From NCBI GenBank assembly GCA_945935945.1, contig CAMESA010000001.1:71982-135981 (forward strand): 64,000 bases of DNA, written 5' to 3'. A model generated the notes under the pieces. It did no database searches. It was given only the letters and a program-made list of their open reading frames with translations, and had not been told where the DNA came from. The DNA is from an uncultured Mollicutes bacterium. Lineage in GTDB: Bacteria > Bacillota_I > Bacilli_A > RFN20 > CAG-826. Below, in pieces: positions 45,046 to 52,142 of the stretch. The first letter of the stretch is position 1, and every line of letters starts with the position of its first letter. The translations under genes and the position numbers were made by a program.

Positions 45046-45074
45046 ATTATATACTTATGAGATTACATAGTCAA
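45046..45074 (-). promoter_or_regulatory. Early promoter upstream of the 202-aa protein and DPPY methylase
   Basis: TTGACT (45074-45069), 17-bp spacer, TATAAT (45051-45046), then TATAAATGTAA. Confidence 0.87.
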
Positions 45075-45162
45075 CCAAAAAGTTGATAAATTTAAACTTT
45101 TTATGTATAAAATTTGATTAGGTCGCATATGCTATATGCGAGTGGTAAAGTGGGTAAATTAA

Positions 45163-45185
45163 AAGAGAGGTGGTTAGCCTCTCTT
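45163..45185 (-). terminator. Terminator after the EDxHD endonuclease gene
   Basis: An 8-bp stem (45163-45170 with 45178-45185), followed on the minus strand by TTAATTT. It ends the SSB-Sak4-endonuclease transcript. A separate 7-bp palindrome (45124-45140) lies just downstream, of unknown role. Confidence 0.75.
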
Positions 45186-45190
45186 AGTGG

Positions 45191-46537
45191 TTATGAAATT
45201 GCTTTTCTTCTTGGAATATAAGTACATAAGCCAGCCTCTTCTCCACGTCTTAGATAACGAATAACGACGCCTCTAGCTAAATTCAATTCCTCCATGATTT
45301 CACTCACCGTTTTCCCTTGGTTATATAAACCTATTGCCCTACCACATATAGATGATATTGCATTCTTATGAGCCTCATTCCAGTCAACCCCATCTAATTT
45401 TAAAACATCTGCCATCATTTTAATAATATTATTCTTCATAAACTCTTTTTCTGATTTACTGCAATTAATAATAATGTAATTTGTTATTCCATAATCCAAT
45501 GCCAACTTCTTTTTAAAGTTATCATTCTCTTGTGTGATTGTAGCCGAACTGAAAGTCCAATCCCTATAATGCTGCGATCCATGTAGTTCTATGACAGTAT
45601 TTAGGCTTGGAATATAGAAATCATATCTCTTCGTCCCTCTTTCAATAGATGGAATGGAAAATTGATAAACATAGTCTACACCCAATTGATTAAAAACATT
45701 TCTCACGAACTTCTCTGGGTAAGACACCCCATCTGAACAAGCTGGGCATGAGAATCTGTGAATGCTATTTAACGGTTTATCAAAAATAGTTTTGCAATCT
45801 GGACATTTGAATTTAACAATCTTTAAGCTATGCGGCTTTAATAGCTTGTCTTCCTCCTTGTTTGCCAATAGATAAAGTAGTTCGGGGTGAGAGGACATGA
45901 GGCAATTTCCATGGCAACCATTTTGACAGAATTGTTTTTGATTTCTAAATTTCTGAGCTATGCAAATCCTTTCGTCTCCGCAGTCTCTGCATTTATAAAG
46001 ATGAGCAGAAGTCTTTATAGATTCTTTCGAAAAGTTGTATAACGTCCTTTTCTCCTCTATTGTCATTATTCTGACAAATTCCCAATTCTCTAAGTTGTCT
46101 CTATGTATATCATTCTTAGGAATCAATAGTTTTTCATCTTTTTGACATTCACAGATAACCTCGTGCTTGCTCATATAGTGTTTCGACTTTATAGTTTCTT
46201 CTCCACAAAACACACAGTTAAAACGATAACAAATTTCAGTAGTTGCTATTCCTAAATCTCGCTTCTCTTCTCTATTGATTTGTTCTTTAACATTCCAACG
46301 CATCATATTCTCCTTATAGGTTTGGTTTTGAATTCTGCACTCACATTTTTTAAACAGTGTATTATTGTAAGTTGAAGGTCTTTTTATCGTTTCCTCCCCA
46401 CAGTGTTTACATTTAAATAATCCATACCTACTTGGTCTCCAATGCGTTAGTTTTAGCTCATCCGATTCTTCTCTTGTCAGATTTTTAATCCATTCCCAAT
46501 TCTTTAGATTTTCTTCATACTTTTTCTCGTTCGTCAT
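45191..46537 (-). CDS. Free-standing EDxHD/Vsr-like homing endonuclease with zinc ribbons
   Basis: A 448-residue protein. The N-terminal half has several zinc ribbons (KCKHCGEET, NCVFCGEET, KCRDCGDER, KCPDCKTIF, CPACSDG). The nuclease core is RYDFYIPSLNTVIELHGSQHY (residues ~310-335), matching the EDxHD/Vsr-like fold of homing enzymes such as I-Bth0305I. A C-terminal helix-turn-helix follows (NQGKTVSEIMEELNLARGVV). It is clearly paralogous to the gene at 61055-62260 (shared SYxEKF, QHY and GLCTYI). It lies after the Sak4-like gene and is probably a selfish element. Confidence 0.82.
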   Translation of the reverse strand: MTNEKKYEENLKNWEWIKNLTREESDELKLTHWRPSRYGLFKCKHCGEETIKRPSTYNNTLFKKCECRIQNQTYKENMMRWNVKEQINREEKRDLGIATTEICYRFNCVFCGEETIKSKHYMSKHEVICECQKDEKLLIPKNDIHRDNLENWEFVRIMTIEEKRTLYNFSKESIKTSAHLYKCRDCGDERICIAQKFRNQKQFCQNGCHGNCLMSSHPELLYLLANKEEDKLLKPHSLKIVKFKCPDCKTIFDKPLNSIHRFSCPACSDGVSYPEKFVRNVFNQLGVDYVYQFSIPSIERGTKRYDFYIPSLNTVIELHGSQHYRDWTFSSATITQENDNFKKKLALDYGITNYIIINCSKSEKEFMKNNIIKMMADVLKLDGVDWNEAHKNAISSICGRAIGLYNQGKTVSEIMEELNLARGVVIRYLRRGEEAGLCTYIPRRKAIS

Positions 46538-46572
46538 TATATTTATTTCCCCTTTTTTATTGTAATGTAAAA

Positions 46573-46591
46573 GAGAGGGATTAGCCCTCTC
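46573..46591 (-). terminator. Terminator after Sak4-like gene
   Basis: A 7-bp stem (46573-46579 with 46585-46591), followed on the minus strand by TTTTACATT. It separates the recombination gene from the endonuclease gene. Confidence 0.7.
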
Positions 46592-46605
46592 GATTTGCAT
46601 ATGTA

Positions 46606-47616
46606 TTATTTATTTAATAAATCTTCTAATTCCTCATAAATACCTTGTAAGCTCTCAAACTGTGAAGGTTTTAATGTTTTGAAGTTGTCAACTTCACCTA
46701 AATGCTTAATGATAATTTCATCAACTGCTTCAGATTTGTCTAACTCATCTAGCTTATCCATCATTTCATATGCCTTATCTAATGCTTCATCAAAACTTAA
46801 TTTAAAAGTTGATTCGTAAGCTTCATTTCGTTTTTCGATTGTTGAAGAAGTTACCCCATCTTTATCATTTTGTCTACGAATACCTTCCTCAATAACTCGA
46901 ATTAATCCATCTGCTGTGAATGGGTCTAAAGAAGAATCCATTTCAATGAAACGAGAACGAGCAAAGAAATTCTCTCCTGCGAAGAAGTGAGCTTTAGATA
47001 ATCCAGGTCGTCCATCTTCATCTAATGGTCGTGGTTCTAACCAAGCTACTATGTCGCAGTTTTCTACTATCGGATCAATATTGCGCTTACGGTCACCTTT
47101 TAAGTTAATGTATCCATCTTCATCAACTTGTTCATGGCAGATAAAGATAATTGTGTAGTCTAAGTTTAACAAGTCCATTAAGAAATTCACAACTAAGTTC
47201 TCCATCTTTTTATAACCTTGTCCCATAGCTCCTGCTTTTCCGATTTCTGTTACACCTGCATCTGATAAAACTCGACGTTCTGCATATTTAACCAATTTCT
47301 CTGCACCATCTACCACGATACAAACTGGTTCTTCTGTTGATTGCACAATGTTTACCCAATCTTTAGATTTTAATAATCGTAAGTGTGCTTCAATGTCTGC
47401 CCAAGAAGATGTTGGTAAAGTTAGAATGTTTGAAGTTGCTGCAAGACCTCGTTCTAATGGAATAAATACTGGGTTTGGTAATTTACTACAAACACTCGTT
47501 TTCCCACAATCGCTTCGTCCATAGATACAAATTGCTTTTCCTTTGATACTATCATTTCGAGTAGTGAATTTTGCTTTCCCTTTTGATGCTTGAGCTAATT
47601 GTTGTAAGATATTCAT
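46606..47616 (-). CDS. Sak4-like RecA-fold ATPase (single-strand annealing / recombination)
   Basis: A 336-residue protein. Residues ~25-240 are a RecA/AAA_24 core: Walker A ICIYGRSDCGKTS (~residue 37), Walker B CIVVDGAEKL, and IIFICHEQVDEDG as the third conserved block (DNA-binding/sensor region). A C-terminal helical extension of ~100 residues is acidic. Such Sak4/phage RecA-like proteins work with an SSB in recombination. The SSB-like gene is directly upstream, which supports that. ATG 47616 fits the GGAGA-x-TATATG leader; an ATG six bases upstream is too close to the site. Confidence 0.85.
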   Translation of the reverse strand: MNILQQLAQASKGKAKFTTRNDSIKGKAICIYGRSDCGKTSVCSKLPNPVFIPLERGLAATSNILTLPTSSWADIEAHLRLLKSKDWVNIVQSTEEPVCIVVDGAEKLVKYAERRVLSDAGVTEIGKAGAMGQGYKKMENLVVNFLMDLLNLDYTIIFICHEQVDEDGYINLKGDRKRNIDPIVENCDIVAWLEPRPLDEDGRPGLSKAHFFAGENFFARSRFIEMDSSLDPFTADGLIRVIEEGIRRQNDKDGVTSSTIEKRNEAYESTFKLSFDEALDKAYEMMDKLDELDKSEAVDEIIIKHLGEVDNFKTLKPSQFESLQGIYEELEDLLNK

Positions 47617-47730
47617 ATACACATTTCTCCTTTATAATCCATTTAATATTTCATTTATTACTTCGTTTAACACCTCGTCAGACACGTTTCTAGCCAATCT
47701 AAGAGGTTTTATTCAATCACTAGATAAATT

Positions 47731-47753
47731 ATAAGGGGAGGGGTTAGCTCCCC
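47731..47753 (-). terminator. Terminator/attenuator between SSB-like and Sak4-like genes
   Basis: The GGGGAG/CTCCCC stem with a 7-nt loop is followed on the minus strand by TTATAATTT. It lies 12 bases after the SSB-like stop, so most transcripts may end here and SSB would be made in excess of Sak4. The 47623-47730 interval holds no convincing gene. Confidence 0.65.
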
Positions 47754-47764
47754 TCAGAGCTTAA

Positions 47765-48862
47765 TTATCGACGGAATCGTGGGCGACCAGTAGTTGTTGG
47801 TGCACTTCCCTCTGCTTTTGTTTCAGTTGTTGAACTTGCATTACTACGGAATGATCCTCGACGTGCAGTTGATTCTTGTTTAGGTTCGTTTTGTTTCTCT
47901 TCCCAACGTTTTTGAGCTTCTGCAATACTTGCTTGACGTAAGTTGTAAGCATCACGAATATCATCTTCATCAAATACTTCACCATCACCTAATGGGTCTA
48001 AACCAACTAATAATAATTCACGATGAGCTTTGCGTTTAGTATTTACTGTCTTGCGTTTACGACCAAATCCTTTACGCTCTCCACCATCTTCTGGTTGAGC
48101 AACTTCTTCCTCAACGTAGTATCCATTTAACTCAACCACTGCCGACCAAGAATATCCTAATACTTCATCTGTGTAATCTAATAAATCTGCTCCTAAATCA
48201 ACAGTTTCCATTTCACCATCTTCATTTTCGATTTCAAATGAACCTGCTACAAATTGAGTTTTAACACAACGAATCACTTGATTGTCTTTTGAACCATATG
48301 TATAAGGGATTGACATTGTAACGATTGCTCGTCCTGTTTCTTCATCATTGATGATTTCTGGTTTAACATCTTCTACCACACCATTTAACACCACTTCATT
48401 TTCTAAACGTGGGTTTTCTTTTGGATCATCAATAGAGATTTTAGCAAATCCTAATTCAAGTCGGAATGTTTCTTTAACTTCTCCATCTTGCGGGTAGAAA
48501 TAGTCAACCATTTTTAAGTTTGTATGCCCTTGTTTATCTTTACCCCATACAGAAATTGTTGGAGTTTTAGCTAAATCTTTTGTTTTTGCGTATGTATCAT
48601 ATTCTCCATTAGCCATTGCCTCCAACACTTCTGTTGTACCATCAATTTTGCCATCCCAATATGAGAACATTCGTTTATTAACCTTTACAGTTGCAAACTG
48701 ATTTTCACTTGTCTGAACTGTGAAATATCCATCATGAGCGTCTACTTCTTGCCCTTTTTTATCTCCCCAAGGTGCAGTAATACGTTTCTTTTTAATTTCA
48801 TAACCTGCGATAACCCCTGATAATAAAACTTCATTTGCGATATCTTTTACGTTAATTGCCAT
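47765..48862 (-). CDS. ssb: Single-strand DNA-binding-like protein
   Basis: A 365-residue protein. The N-terminal ~250 residues resemble phage OB-fold SSB-like partners of Sak4 (VLLSGVIAGYEIKKKRITA, VVLNGVVEDVKPEI, TMSIPYTYGSKDNQVI). The C-terminus (~290-365) is Arg/Ser/Thr-rich and disordered; it ends RPRFRR rather than in the usual acidic SSB tip. It probably coats ssDNA at forks and in annealing. ATG 48862 matches the GGAGA-x-ACATATG leader; the longer frame to 48901 overlaps leader hairpins. First gene after the promoter at 48978. Confidence 0.75.
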   Translation of the reverse strand: MAINVKDIANEVLLSGVIAGYEIKKKRITAPWGDKKGQEVDAHDGYFTVQTSENQFATVKVNKRMFSYWDGKIDGTTEVLEAMANGEYDTYAKTKDLAKTPTISVWGKDKQGHTNLKMVDYFYPQDGEVKETFRLELGFAKISIDDPKENPRLENEVVLNGVVEDVKPEIINDEETGRAIVTMSIPYTYGSKDNQVIRCVKTQFVAGSFEIENEDGEMETVDLGADLLDYTDEVLGYSWSAVVELNGYYVEEEVAQPEDGGERKGFGRKRKTVNTKRKAHRELLLVGLDPLGDGEVFDEDDIRDAYNLRQASIAEAQKRWEEKQNEPKQESTARRGSFRSNASSTTETKAEGSAPTTTGRPRFRR

Positions 48863-48915
48863 ATGTATATTCTCCTTCTGCCCTTCTCTCATGGGCTTCA
48901 AATTTATTTATTTGA

Positions 48916-48947
48916 CCACTTAACGACCATGCCATTCTATTAAGTGG
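48916..48947 (-). promoter_or_regulatory. Hairpin in the SSB mRNA leader
   Basis: A perfect 8-bp inverted repeat (CCACTTAA 48916-48923 with TTAAGTGG 48940-48947) lies between the promoter and the SSB-like start. A shorter GCCC/GGGC pair follows near 48880-48897. They could bind SSB for autoregulation or stabilise the mRNA; this is inference. Confidence 0.45.
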
Positions 48948-48977
48948 GAAGTTTTCTTAATGTTTATTACATTTATT

Positions 48978-49006
48978 ATTATATACTCACAGTTGTTAAA
49001 AGTCAA
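48978..49006 (-). promoter_or_regulatory. Early promoter upstream of SSB-like gene
   Basis: TTGACT (49006-49001), 17-bp spacer, TATAAT (48983-48978), then AATAAATGTAA, the exact family consensus. Confidence 0.9.
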
Positions 49007-49036
49007 CTAGATTTGTAAAGTTTTTAAACTTTTTAA

Positions 49037-49267
49037 TTACTTACGTTTCTTACCAACTTCTTCTTTCTTGATCGTTTTACCTAATTCAGATTTCACTAAT
49101 GCTAAATCTGCTTGATTTAATAACATATCGTTTTTAATAACTAATTTCTTAGCATCACGTACAAATGCTACTAACTTGTTTACGCCTTCTGTTGTTACAG
49201 TTGCAGTTTGAGCTTTAGTATCAATTGTTAAAGTTGCTTGTTTTCCATTTTTTAAAGTTGTTTTCAT
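49037..49267 (-). CDS. Small basic early protein under two promoters
   Basis: A 76-residue basic protein starting MKTTLKNGKQATLTIDTK, ending in a Lys-rich tail (IKKEEVGKKRK). It is beta-rich at first, then helical. No domain is recognised; a nucleic-acid-binding role is possible from charge. Two consensus promoters, 95 bases apart, lie upstream, and the leader has two strong hairpins, so it is probably one of the most abundant early products. ATG 49267 has GGAG nine bases away; the longer frame from 49282 overlaps that site. Confidence 0.65.
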   Translation of the reverse strand: MKTTLKNGKQATLTIDTKAQTATVTTEGVNKLVAFVRDAKKLVIKNDMLLNQADLALVKSELGKTIKKEEVGKKRK

Positions 49268-49296
49268 AAGATCAATCTCCATTCAATATGTATTAT

Positions 49297-49340
49297 TTCT
49301 AGGTAATTCCCTAGAATCAAGAGGTTAAAGTTTAACCTCT
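49297..49340 (-). promoter_or_regulatory. Double hairpin in the leader of the 76-aa protein gene
   Basis: Hairpin 1: AGAGGTTAAA/TTTAACCTCT, 10-bp arms (49320-49329, 49331-49340). Hairpin 2: TTCTAGG/CCTAGAA, 7-bp arms (49297-49303, 49310-49316). Both lie between promoter and start, so they are transcribed. A similar AGAGG then CTAGG pair occurs at 50120-50159. Confidence 0.6.
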
Positions 49341-49367
49341 ATCTTCTAATTAACTACCACATTTATT

Positions 49368-49396
49368 ATTATATACTCTCGATTGCTAAAAGTCAA
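49368..49396 (-). promoter_or_regulatory. Early promoter (proximal) upstream of the 76-aa protein gene
   Basis: TTGACT (49396-49391), 17-bp spacer, TATAAT (49373-49368), then AATAAATGTGG. Confidence 0.88.
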
Positions 49397-49462
49397 CTAT
49401 TTGTTTAAACTTTTTTAATTTTGTTTGAGTATTTTTTTGTTTTTGTTCACCTCACATTTATT

Positions 49463-49491
49463 ATTATATACTCAATGTTTAGAAAAGTCAA
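49463..49491 (-). promoter_or_regulatory. Early promoter (distal, tandem) upstream of the 76-aa protein gene
   Basis: TTGACT (49491-49486), 17-bp spacer, TATAAT (49468-49463), then AATAAATGTGA. No gene lies between it and the proximal copy, so both act on the same gene. Confidence 0.88.
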
Positions 49492-49506
49492 CTAGAATTT
49501 TAAAAT

Positions 49507-50094
49507 TTAAGCAATTTTATATTCACTATTCAACTCTTTTAACTCATTGGCAATATAATCTAAGACAAAATCATATGTATATCCATCTTCTTCATAGATA
49601 GGATAAATTCTAATCTCACTACGAGGATCATTCTTATCTACAACAGCATATTCCATATGCAACCTAACAACAGTGTAATTATCCTCTAGTAGCAATTCTC
49701 GTTTAACTGTTGCATCAATAAAAGGCTTTGTGTAGATGTTATTTACATCCGATTTACTTTTTGTTGGCTTGAACTGAATAGCCAAAATAACACACTCTTT
49801 TATGTAATTATGCTTAATACCTTGTTTCTGCATACAGAACTCACAATATTCACTCAGATGTTGCTCCCATGTGTTCTGAATACGCCTATCGGTCACATTT
49901 AAAAACGTGTTGATGCTTGGGATCAGTCCATTACGAGACTTCTTCCAAATGGCTTCAAATGGTGGTTTTTTTGCTCGTTTATGCACCTTGAAATACAAAT
50001 CTGGGTTCTCGGTATCATATCCAGTAAATTGCCTCAGCATTTCTTTGTCAAATCGAATAGTGATAATCTCATCCTTATAATCATCGTACTTCAA
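49507..50094 (-). CDS. RusA-like Holliday junction resolvase
   Basis: A 195-residue protein. The C-terminal half has the RusA pattern: KPTKSKSDVNNIYTKPFIDA (Asp and Lys of the D-x-D-N-x-x-K block), then LLLEDNYTVVRLHMEY and EIRIYPI strands. RusA cuts four-way DNA junctions. The N-terminal ~70 residues are longer than in classic RusA (120 residues). The start is TTG 50094 with GGGGGA six bases upstream. It ends a six-gene unit and lies just before the tandem promoters. Homology is fairly clear but catalytic Asp residues need alignment. Confidence 0.65.
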   Translation of the reverse strand: MKYDDYKDEIITIRFDKEMLRQFTGYDTENPDLYFKVHKRAKKPPFEAIWKKSRNGLIPSINTFLNVTDRRIQNTWEQHLSEYCEFCMQKQGIKHNYIKECVILAIQFKPTKSKSDVNNIYTKPFIDATVKRELLLEDNYTVVRLHMEYAVVDKNDPRSEIRIYPIYEEDGYTYDFVLDYIANELKELNSEYKIA

Positions 50095-50119
50095 ACACAG
50101 TCCCCCTTATATCCATATC

Positions 50120-50159
50120 CTAGGTTATAACCTAGAGTTAAGAGGCTATAATAACCTCT
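50120..50159 (-). repeat. Double hairpin before the RusA-like gene
   Basis: A perfect 8-bp palindrome (CTAGGTTA/TAACCTAG, 50120-50135), then AGAGG/CCTCT (50141-50145 with 50155-50159). It is the same pair of stems, in the same order, as in the leader at 49297-49340. It is intercistronic here. Confidence 0.5.
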
Positions 50160-50175
50160 ATTCTCTATTTTACAA

Positions 50176-50415
50176 CTAAATATGCTTCTCTTGTAGCGTA
50201 CTATATTTAGATTGAAATATGAATTGCATTTCTACGATCAATCCCAATCTCTCCCCAATCTTTTCATTCTCCAAAAGCAATTCTTCATAATACTTAATAG
50301 CCCCACTAGAACTTTCAAAATCTTTGTGTTTAATAGGTATGCGTCTACCATCTGATTTACGCTCTTTCAAACAAACTCGATATATTGGTCTACGCTCTTT
50401 TTCTTCCTTAGCCAA
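50176..50415 (-). CDS. Small early protein of unknown function (79 aa)
   Basis: 79 residues, basic at the N-terminus (AKEEKERRPIYRVCLKERK) and helical in the middle (GAIKYYEELLLENEKIGERLG). No motif is recognised. It starts at TTG 50415, two bases after the stop of the tiny membrane peptide upstream, and shares its GAGGTGAGT ribosome site, so translation of the two is probably coupled. Member of the 49.5-52.0 kb operon. Confidence 0.55.
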   Translation of the reverse strand: MAKEEKERRPIYRVCLKERKSDGRRIPIKHKDFESSSGAIKYYEELLLENEKIGERLGLIVEMQFIFQSKYSTLQEKHI

Positions 50416-50417
50416 TA

Positions 50418-50501
50418 CTACTCACCTCGCTTAGAAGCCGTTAATAAAGCCATAATCAGCACTCCAAAGAATCCTCCAACCATCATTCCCAATATGAACA
50501 T
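50418..50501 (-). CDS. Tiny membrane peptide (27 aa)
   Basis: The ATG at 50501 after AGGGGTGAACGT encodes MFILGMMVGGFFGVLIMALL plus a short basic tail (TASKRGE). It is one membrane segment with a Gly-rich face. Its stop codon lies two bases before the next gene's TTG start, so it is part of a coupled gene pair. Such 25-35-residue membrane peptides are common in Firmicutes phages. Its role is unknown; it could modify the host membrane. Confidence 0.6.
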   Translation of the reverse strand: MFILGMMVGGFFGVLIMALLTASKRGE

Positions 50502-50511
50502 ACGTTCACCC

Positions 50512-50781
50512 CTATTCAAAAGTTTTTAATATATCTTCGATTAATTCAACTTGATATGTTCTCCACTCATGGTCTTTTGCATACTCAATAATCGCTTCTC
50601 TATCATCTGAGAAATAAGAATCAATTTGTGGCTCTGCAATCCAACCTTCCTCTTTCAACTCACAAGGCTTGAAATAAACATTAATACCAATCCACTTCTT
50701 GCCCATAGCGTTGCCTTTCTTAGCTTCGCTAAGGACTTTATAATTTATGTATTCTAATAATTGTGTCTCCTCTACTCTCAT
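50512..50781 (-). CDS. Small acidic early protein (89 aa)
   Basis: 89 residues starting MRVEETQLLEYINYKVL, with an AGTAGGTGATTGT leader. It contains GKKWIGINVYFKPCELKEEGW and an acidic C-terminal helix (REAIIEYAKDHEW...). No Cys cluster, membrane segment or known motif. It lies between a 229-residue protein and the tiny membrane peptide on the same transcript. Function unknown. Confidence 0.55.
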   Translation of the reverse strand: MRVEETQLLEYINYKVLSEAKKGNAMGKKWIGINVYFKPCELKEEGWIAEPQIDSYFSDDREAIIEYAKDHEWRTYQVELIEDILKTFE

Positions 50782-50789
50782 ACAATCAC

Positions 50790-51479
50790 CTACTTAATAA
50801 CAATAGTAATTTCTTTTGTATCTTGTTCAACTTCTGTGTGTGTACCTTTTACTCCAAAATAACGAGCTGAGTTGGGTAGCTTAATATTCACACTACGATT
50901 AATAGCATTGGCTTTAGCTATCACCCTATTTAGCTTTTCTATTGCTTCAATAATTTCTAACTCGACAATAGAGTTTAAATCATTAGCCATTTTGAAGAAA
51001 TCTTGTTGTTGATTCACTGGTGCTGCACAATATGGTGCTTCTGTCTTAATCGTTTCTCTGACTAGTCCCTCAAACCTAGATTGCATTTCTTTTAATATTT
51101 CACTCAAACTAGGTAGTTCACCGTTATCTTGAATAGTCACGTTTTCGGCAGTTTCTTCTTTTGCACGTTGAGCAACTAGCCAATCAATATCAACCATATT
51201 ATATGGAATCCAATCATATTGGCATTCCACTTCTCCCCACTTACATTTTAAACTGCAATCATTACAGTCATTTTCCAAAATACCATAATAAAGACTGTCT
51301 TGTTTTGTGTAGCTATCACTAAATGTGCCTTCAATCGATTTAACTCTATATTCAATACCCCATTCTTCTAAATCATCACGAAGTTTAATCATGTCACCTG
51401 GTTTAACTCCACTGACCAACTCAATCATTTCTTCATAGGTTAAATCTGCTTTCACATTTCCAAATGTAGTATCTAACAT
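50790..51479 (-). CDS. Early protein of unknown function (229 aa) with Cys cluster
   Basis: A 229-residue acidic protein with an AGGAGAGGTATAG leader. Residues ~60-105 contain a cluster of Cys (ENDCNDCSLKCKWGEVEC), consistent with zinc binding. Residues ~120-200 are predicted helical coiled coil (LSEILKEMQSRFEGLV, LNSIVELEIIEAIEKLNR). The C-terminus is beta-like. No known family is recognised. It is the third gene of the operon beginning at 52007. Confidence 0.6.
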   Translation of the reverse strand: MLDTTFGNVKADLTYEEMIELVSGVKPGDMIKLRDDLEEWGIEYRVKSIEGTFSDSYTKQDSLYYGILENDCNDCSLKCKWGEVECQYDWIPYNMVDIDWLVAQRAKEETAENVTIQDNGELPSLSEILKEMQSRFEGLVRETIKTEAPYCAAPVNQQQDFFKMANDLNSIVELEIIEAIEKLNRVIAKANAINRSVNIKLPNSARYFGVKGTHTEVEQDTKEITIVIK

Positions 51480-51498
51480 CTATACCTCTCCTTATGTA

Positions 51499-51909
51499 TT
51501 ACCCTAAATAGTCTTTAACTTGCTGAAGTACGTTGCCTTCAAGGTCTAATTTACGTGAACTATATACTTCACTACCTTTTTCACGTCTATTCTTTCGATA
51601 TTCGCATTCACGAACTTTATTTTCATAATAATACCCAATATGACCAAATCCATCAGATACTTTATTAATAGCATCTTGTAATAACTCGATCTCGTCTGTA
51701 ACCTCTCTACGCTCTTTACTTAGCAGGTGATAAGCTTTAGCTAAGTTATAAGCATTGGTAGGTGTTACTTCTTCATTTTCTAATTGATGCTGAATATCGC
51801 TTCTCATTAAATTCACATCGTTTTGTCGCTCTCTCAACTCTTTAATATGTAGGTGCATTTCTGTCACTGTTTCTGCCATCATTTCAATTAACTCTAAACT
51901 TTTACACAT
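51499..51909 (-). CDS. Coiled-coil early protein (136 aa)
   Basis: A 136-residue helical protein. Residues 1-95 are strongly coiled-coil (EMHLHIKELRERQNDVNLM, LSKERREVTDEIELLQDAI). The C-terminal ~35 residues are basic with Tyr (YYYENKVRECEYRKNRREK). It may be an oligomeric adaptor. ATG 51909 follows AAGGAGACATAAAGAATC. Between it and the promoter there is one 22-residue gene. Function unknown. Confidence 0.6.
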   Translation of the reverse strand: MCKSLELIEMMAETVTEMHLHIKELRERQNDVNLMRSDIQHQLENEEVTPTNAYNLAKAYHLLSKERREVTDEIELLQDAINKVSDGFGHIGYYYENKVRECEYRKNRREKGSEVYSSRKLDLEGNVLQQVKDYLG

Positions 51910-51938
51910 GATTCTTTATGTCTCCTTAGGGAAATTAA

Positions 51939-52007
51939 CTAAACTTGCTTATTACCTAGCGCATTTCCTAAAGCTTTAATAATTTCATTTACCGTTGTTT
52001 TCTTCAT
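51939..52007 (-). CDS. Very short leader peptide gene (22 aa)
   Basis: The ATG at 52007 follows AAGGAGAGATATTTT and is the first gene after the promoter at 52043-52071. It encodes MKKTTVNEIIKALGNALGNK plus QV, a basic amphipathic peptide. The strong site argues for real translation. It may be a leader peptide for the operon or a small effector. No homologue is known to me. Confidence 0.5.
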   Translation of the reverse strand: MKKTTVNEIIKALGNALGNKQV

Positions 52008-52042
52008 AAAATATCTCTCCTTAATTAATTCTTACATTTACT

Positions 52043-52071
52043 ATTATATACTTACCGTTGGATAAAGTCAA
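52043..52071 (-). promoter_or_regulatory. Early promoter upstream of the 49.5-52.0 kb operon
   Basis: TTGACT (52071-52066), 17-bp spacer, TATAAT (52048-52043), then AGTAAATGTAA. Confidence 0.88.
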
Positions 52072-52105
52072 CTACAAAATTCAACTTTTATCAACTTTTA
52101 GTGGA

Positions 52106-52134
52106 TATAAGTGTGACATAAAGCCACACTTATA
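52106..52134 (-). terminator. Terminator after the ligase-endonuclease transcript
   Basis: A 10-bp perfect stem (52106-52115 with 52125-52134) lies ten bases after the endonuclease stop on the minus strand. The 3' T-tract is weak, so efficiency is uncertain. Confidence 0.6.
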
Positions 52135-52142
52135 GAATGATA

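Noticed and set aside
47640..47720. Short minus-strand frame reading LARNVSDEVLNEVINEILNGL before the Sak4-like gene
   Set aside because: It reads plausibly and ends near the Sak4-like ribosome site, but I found no ribosome site with a standard start for it.
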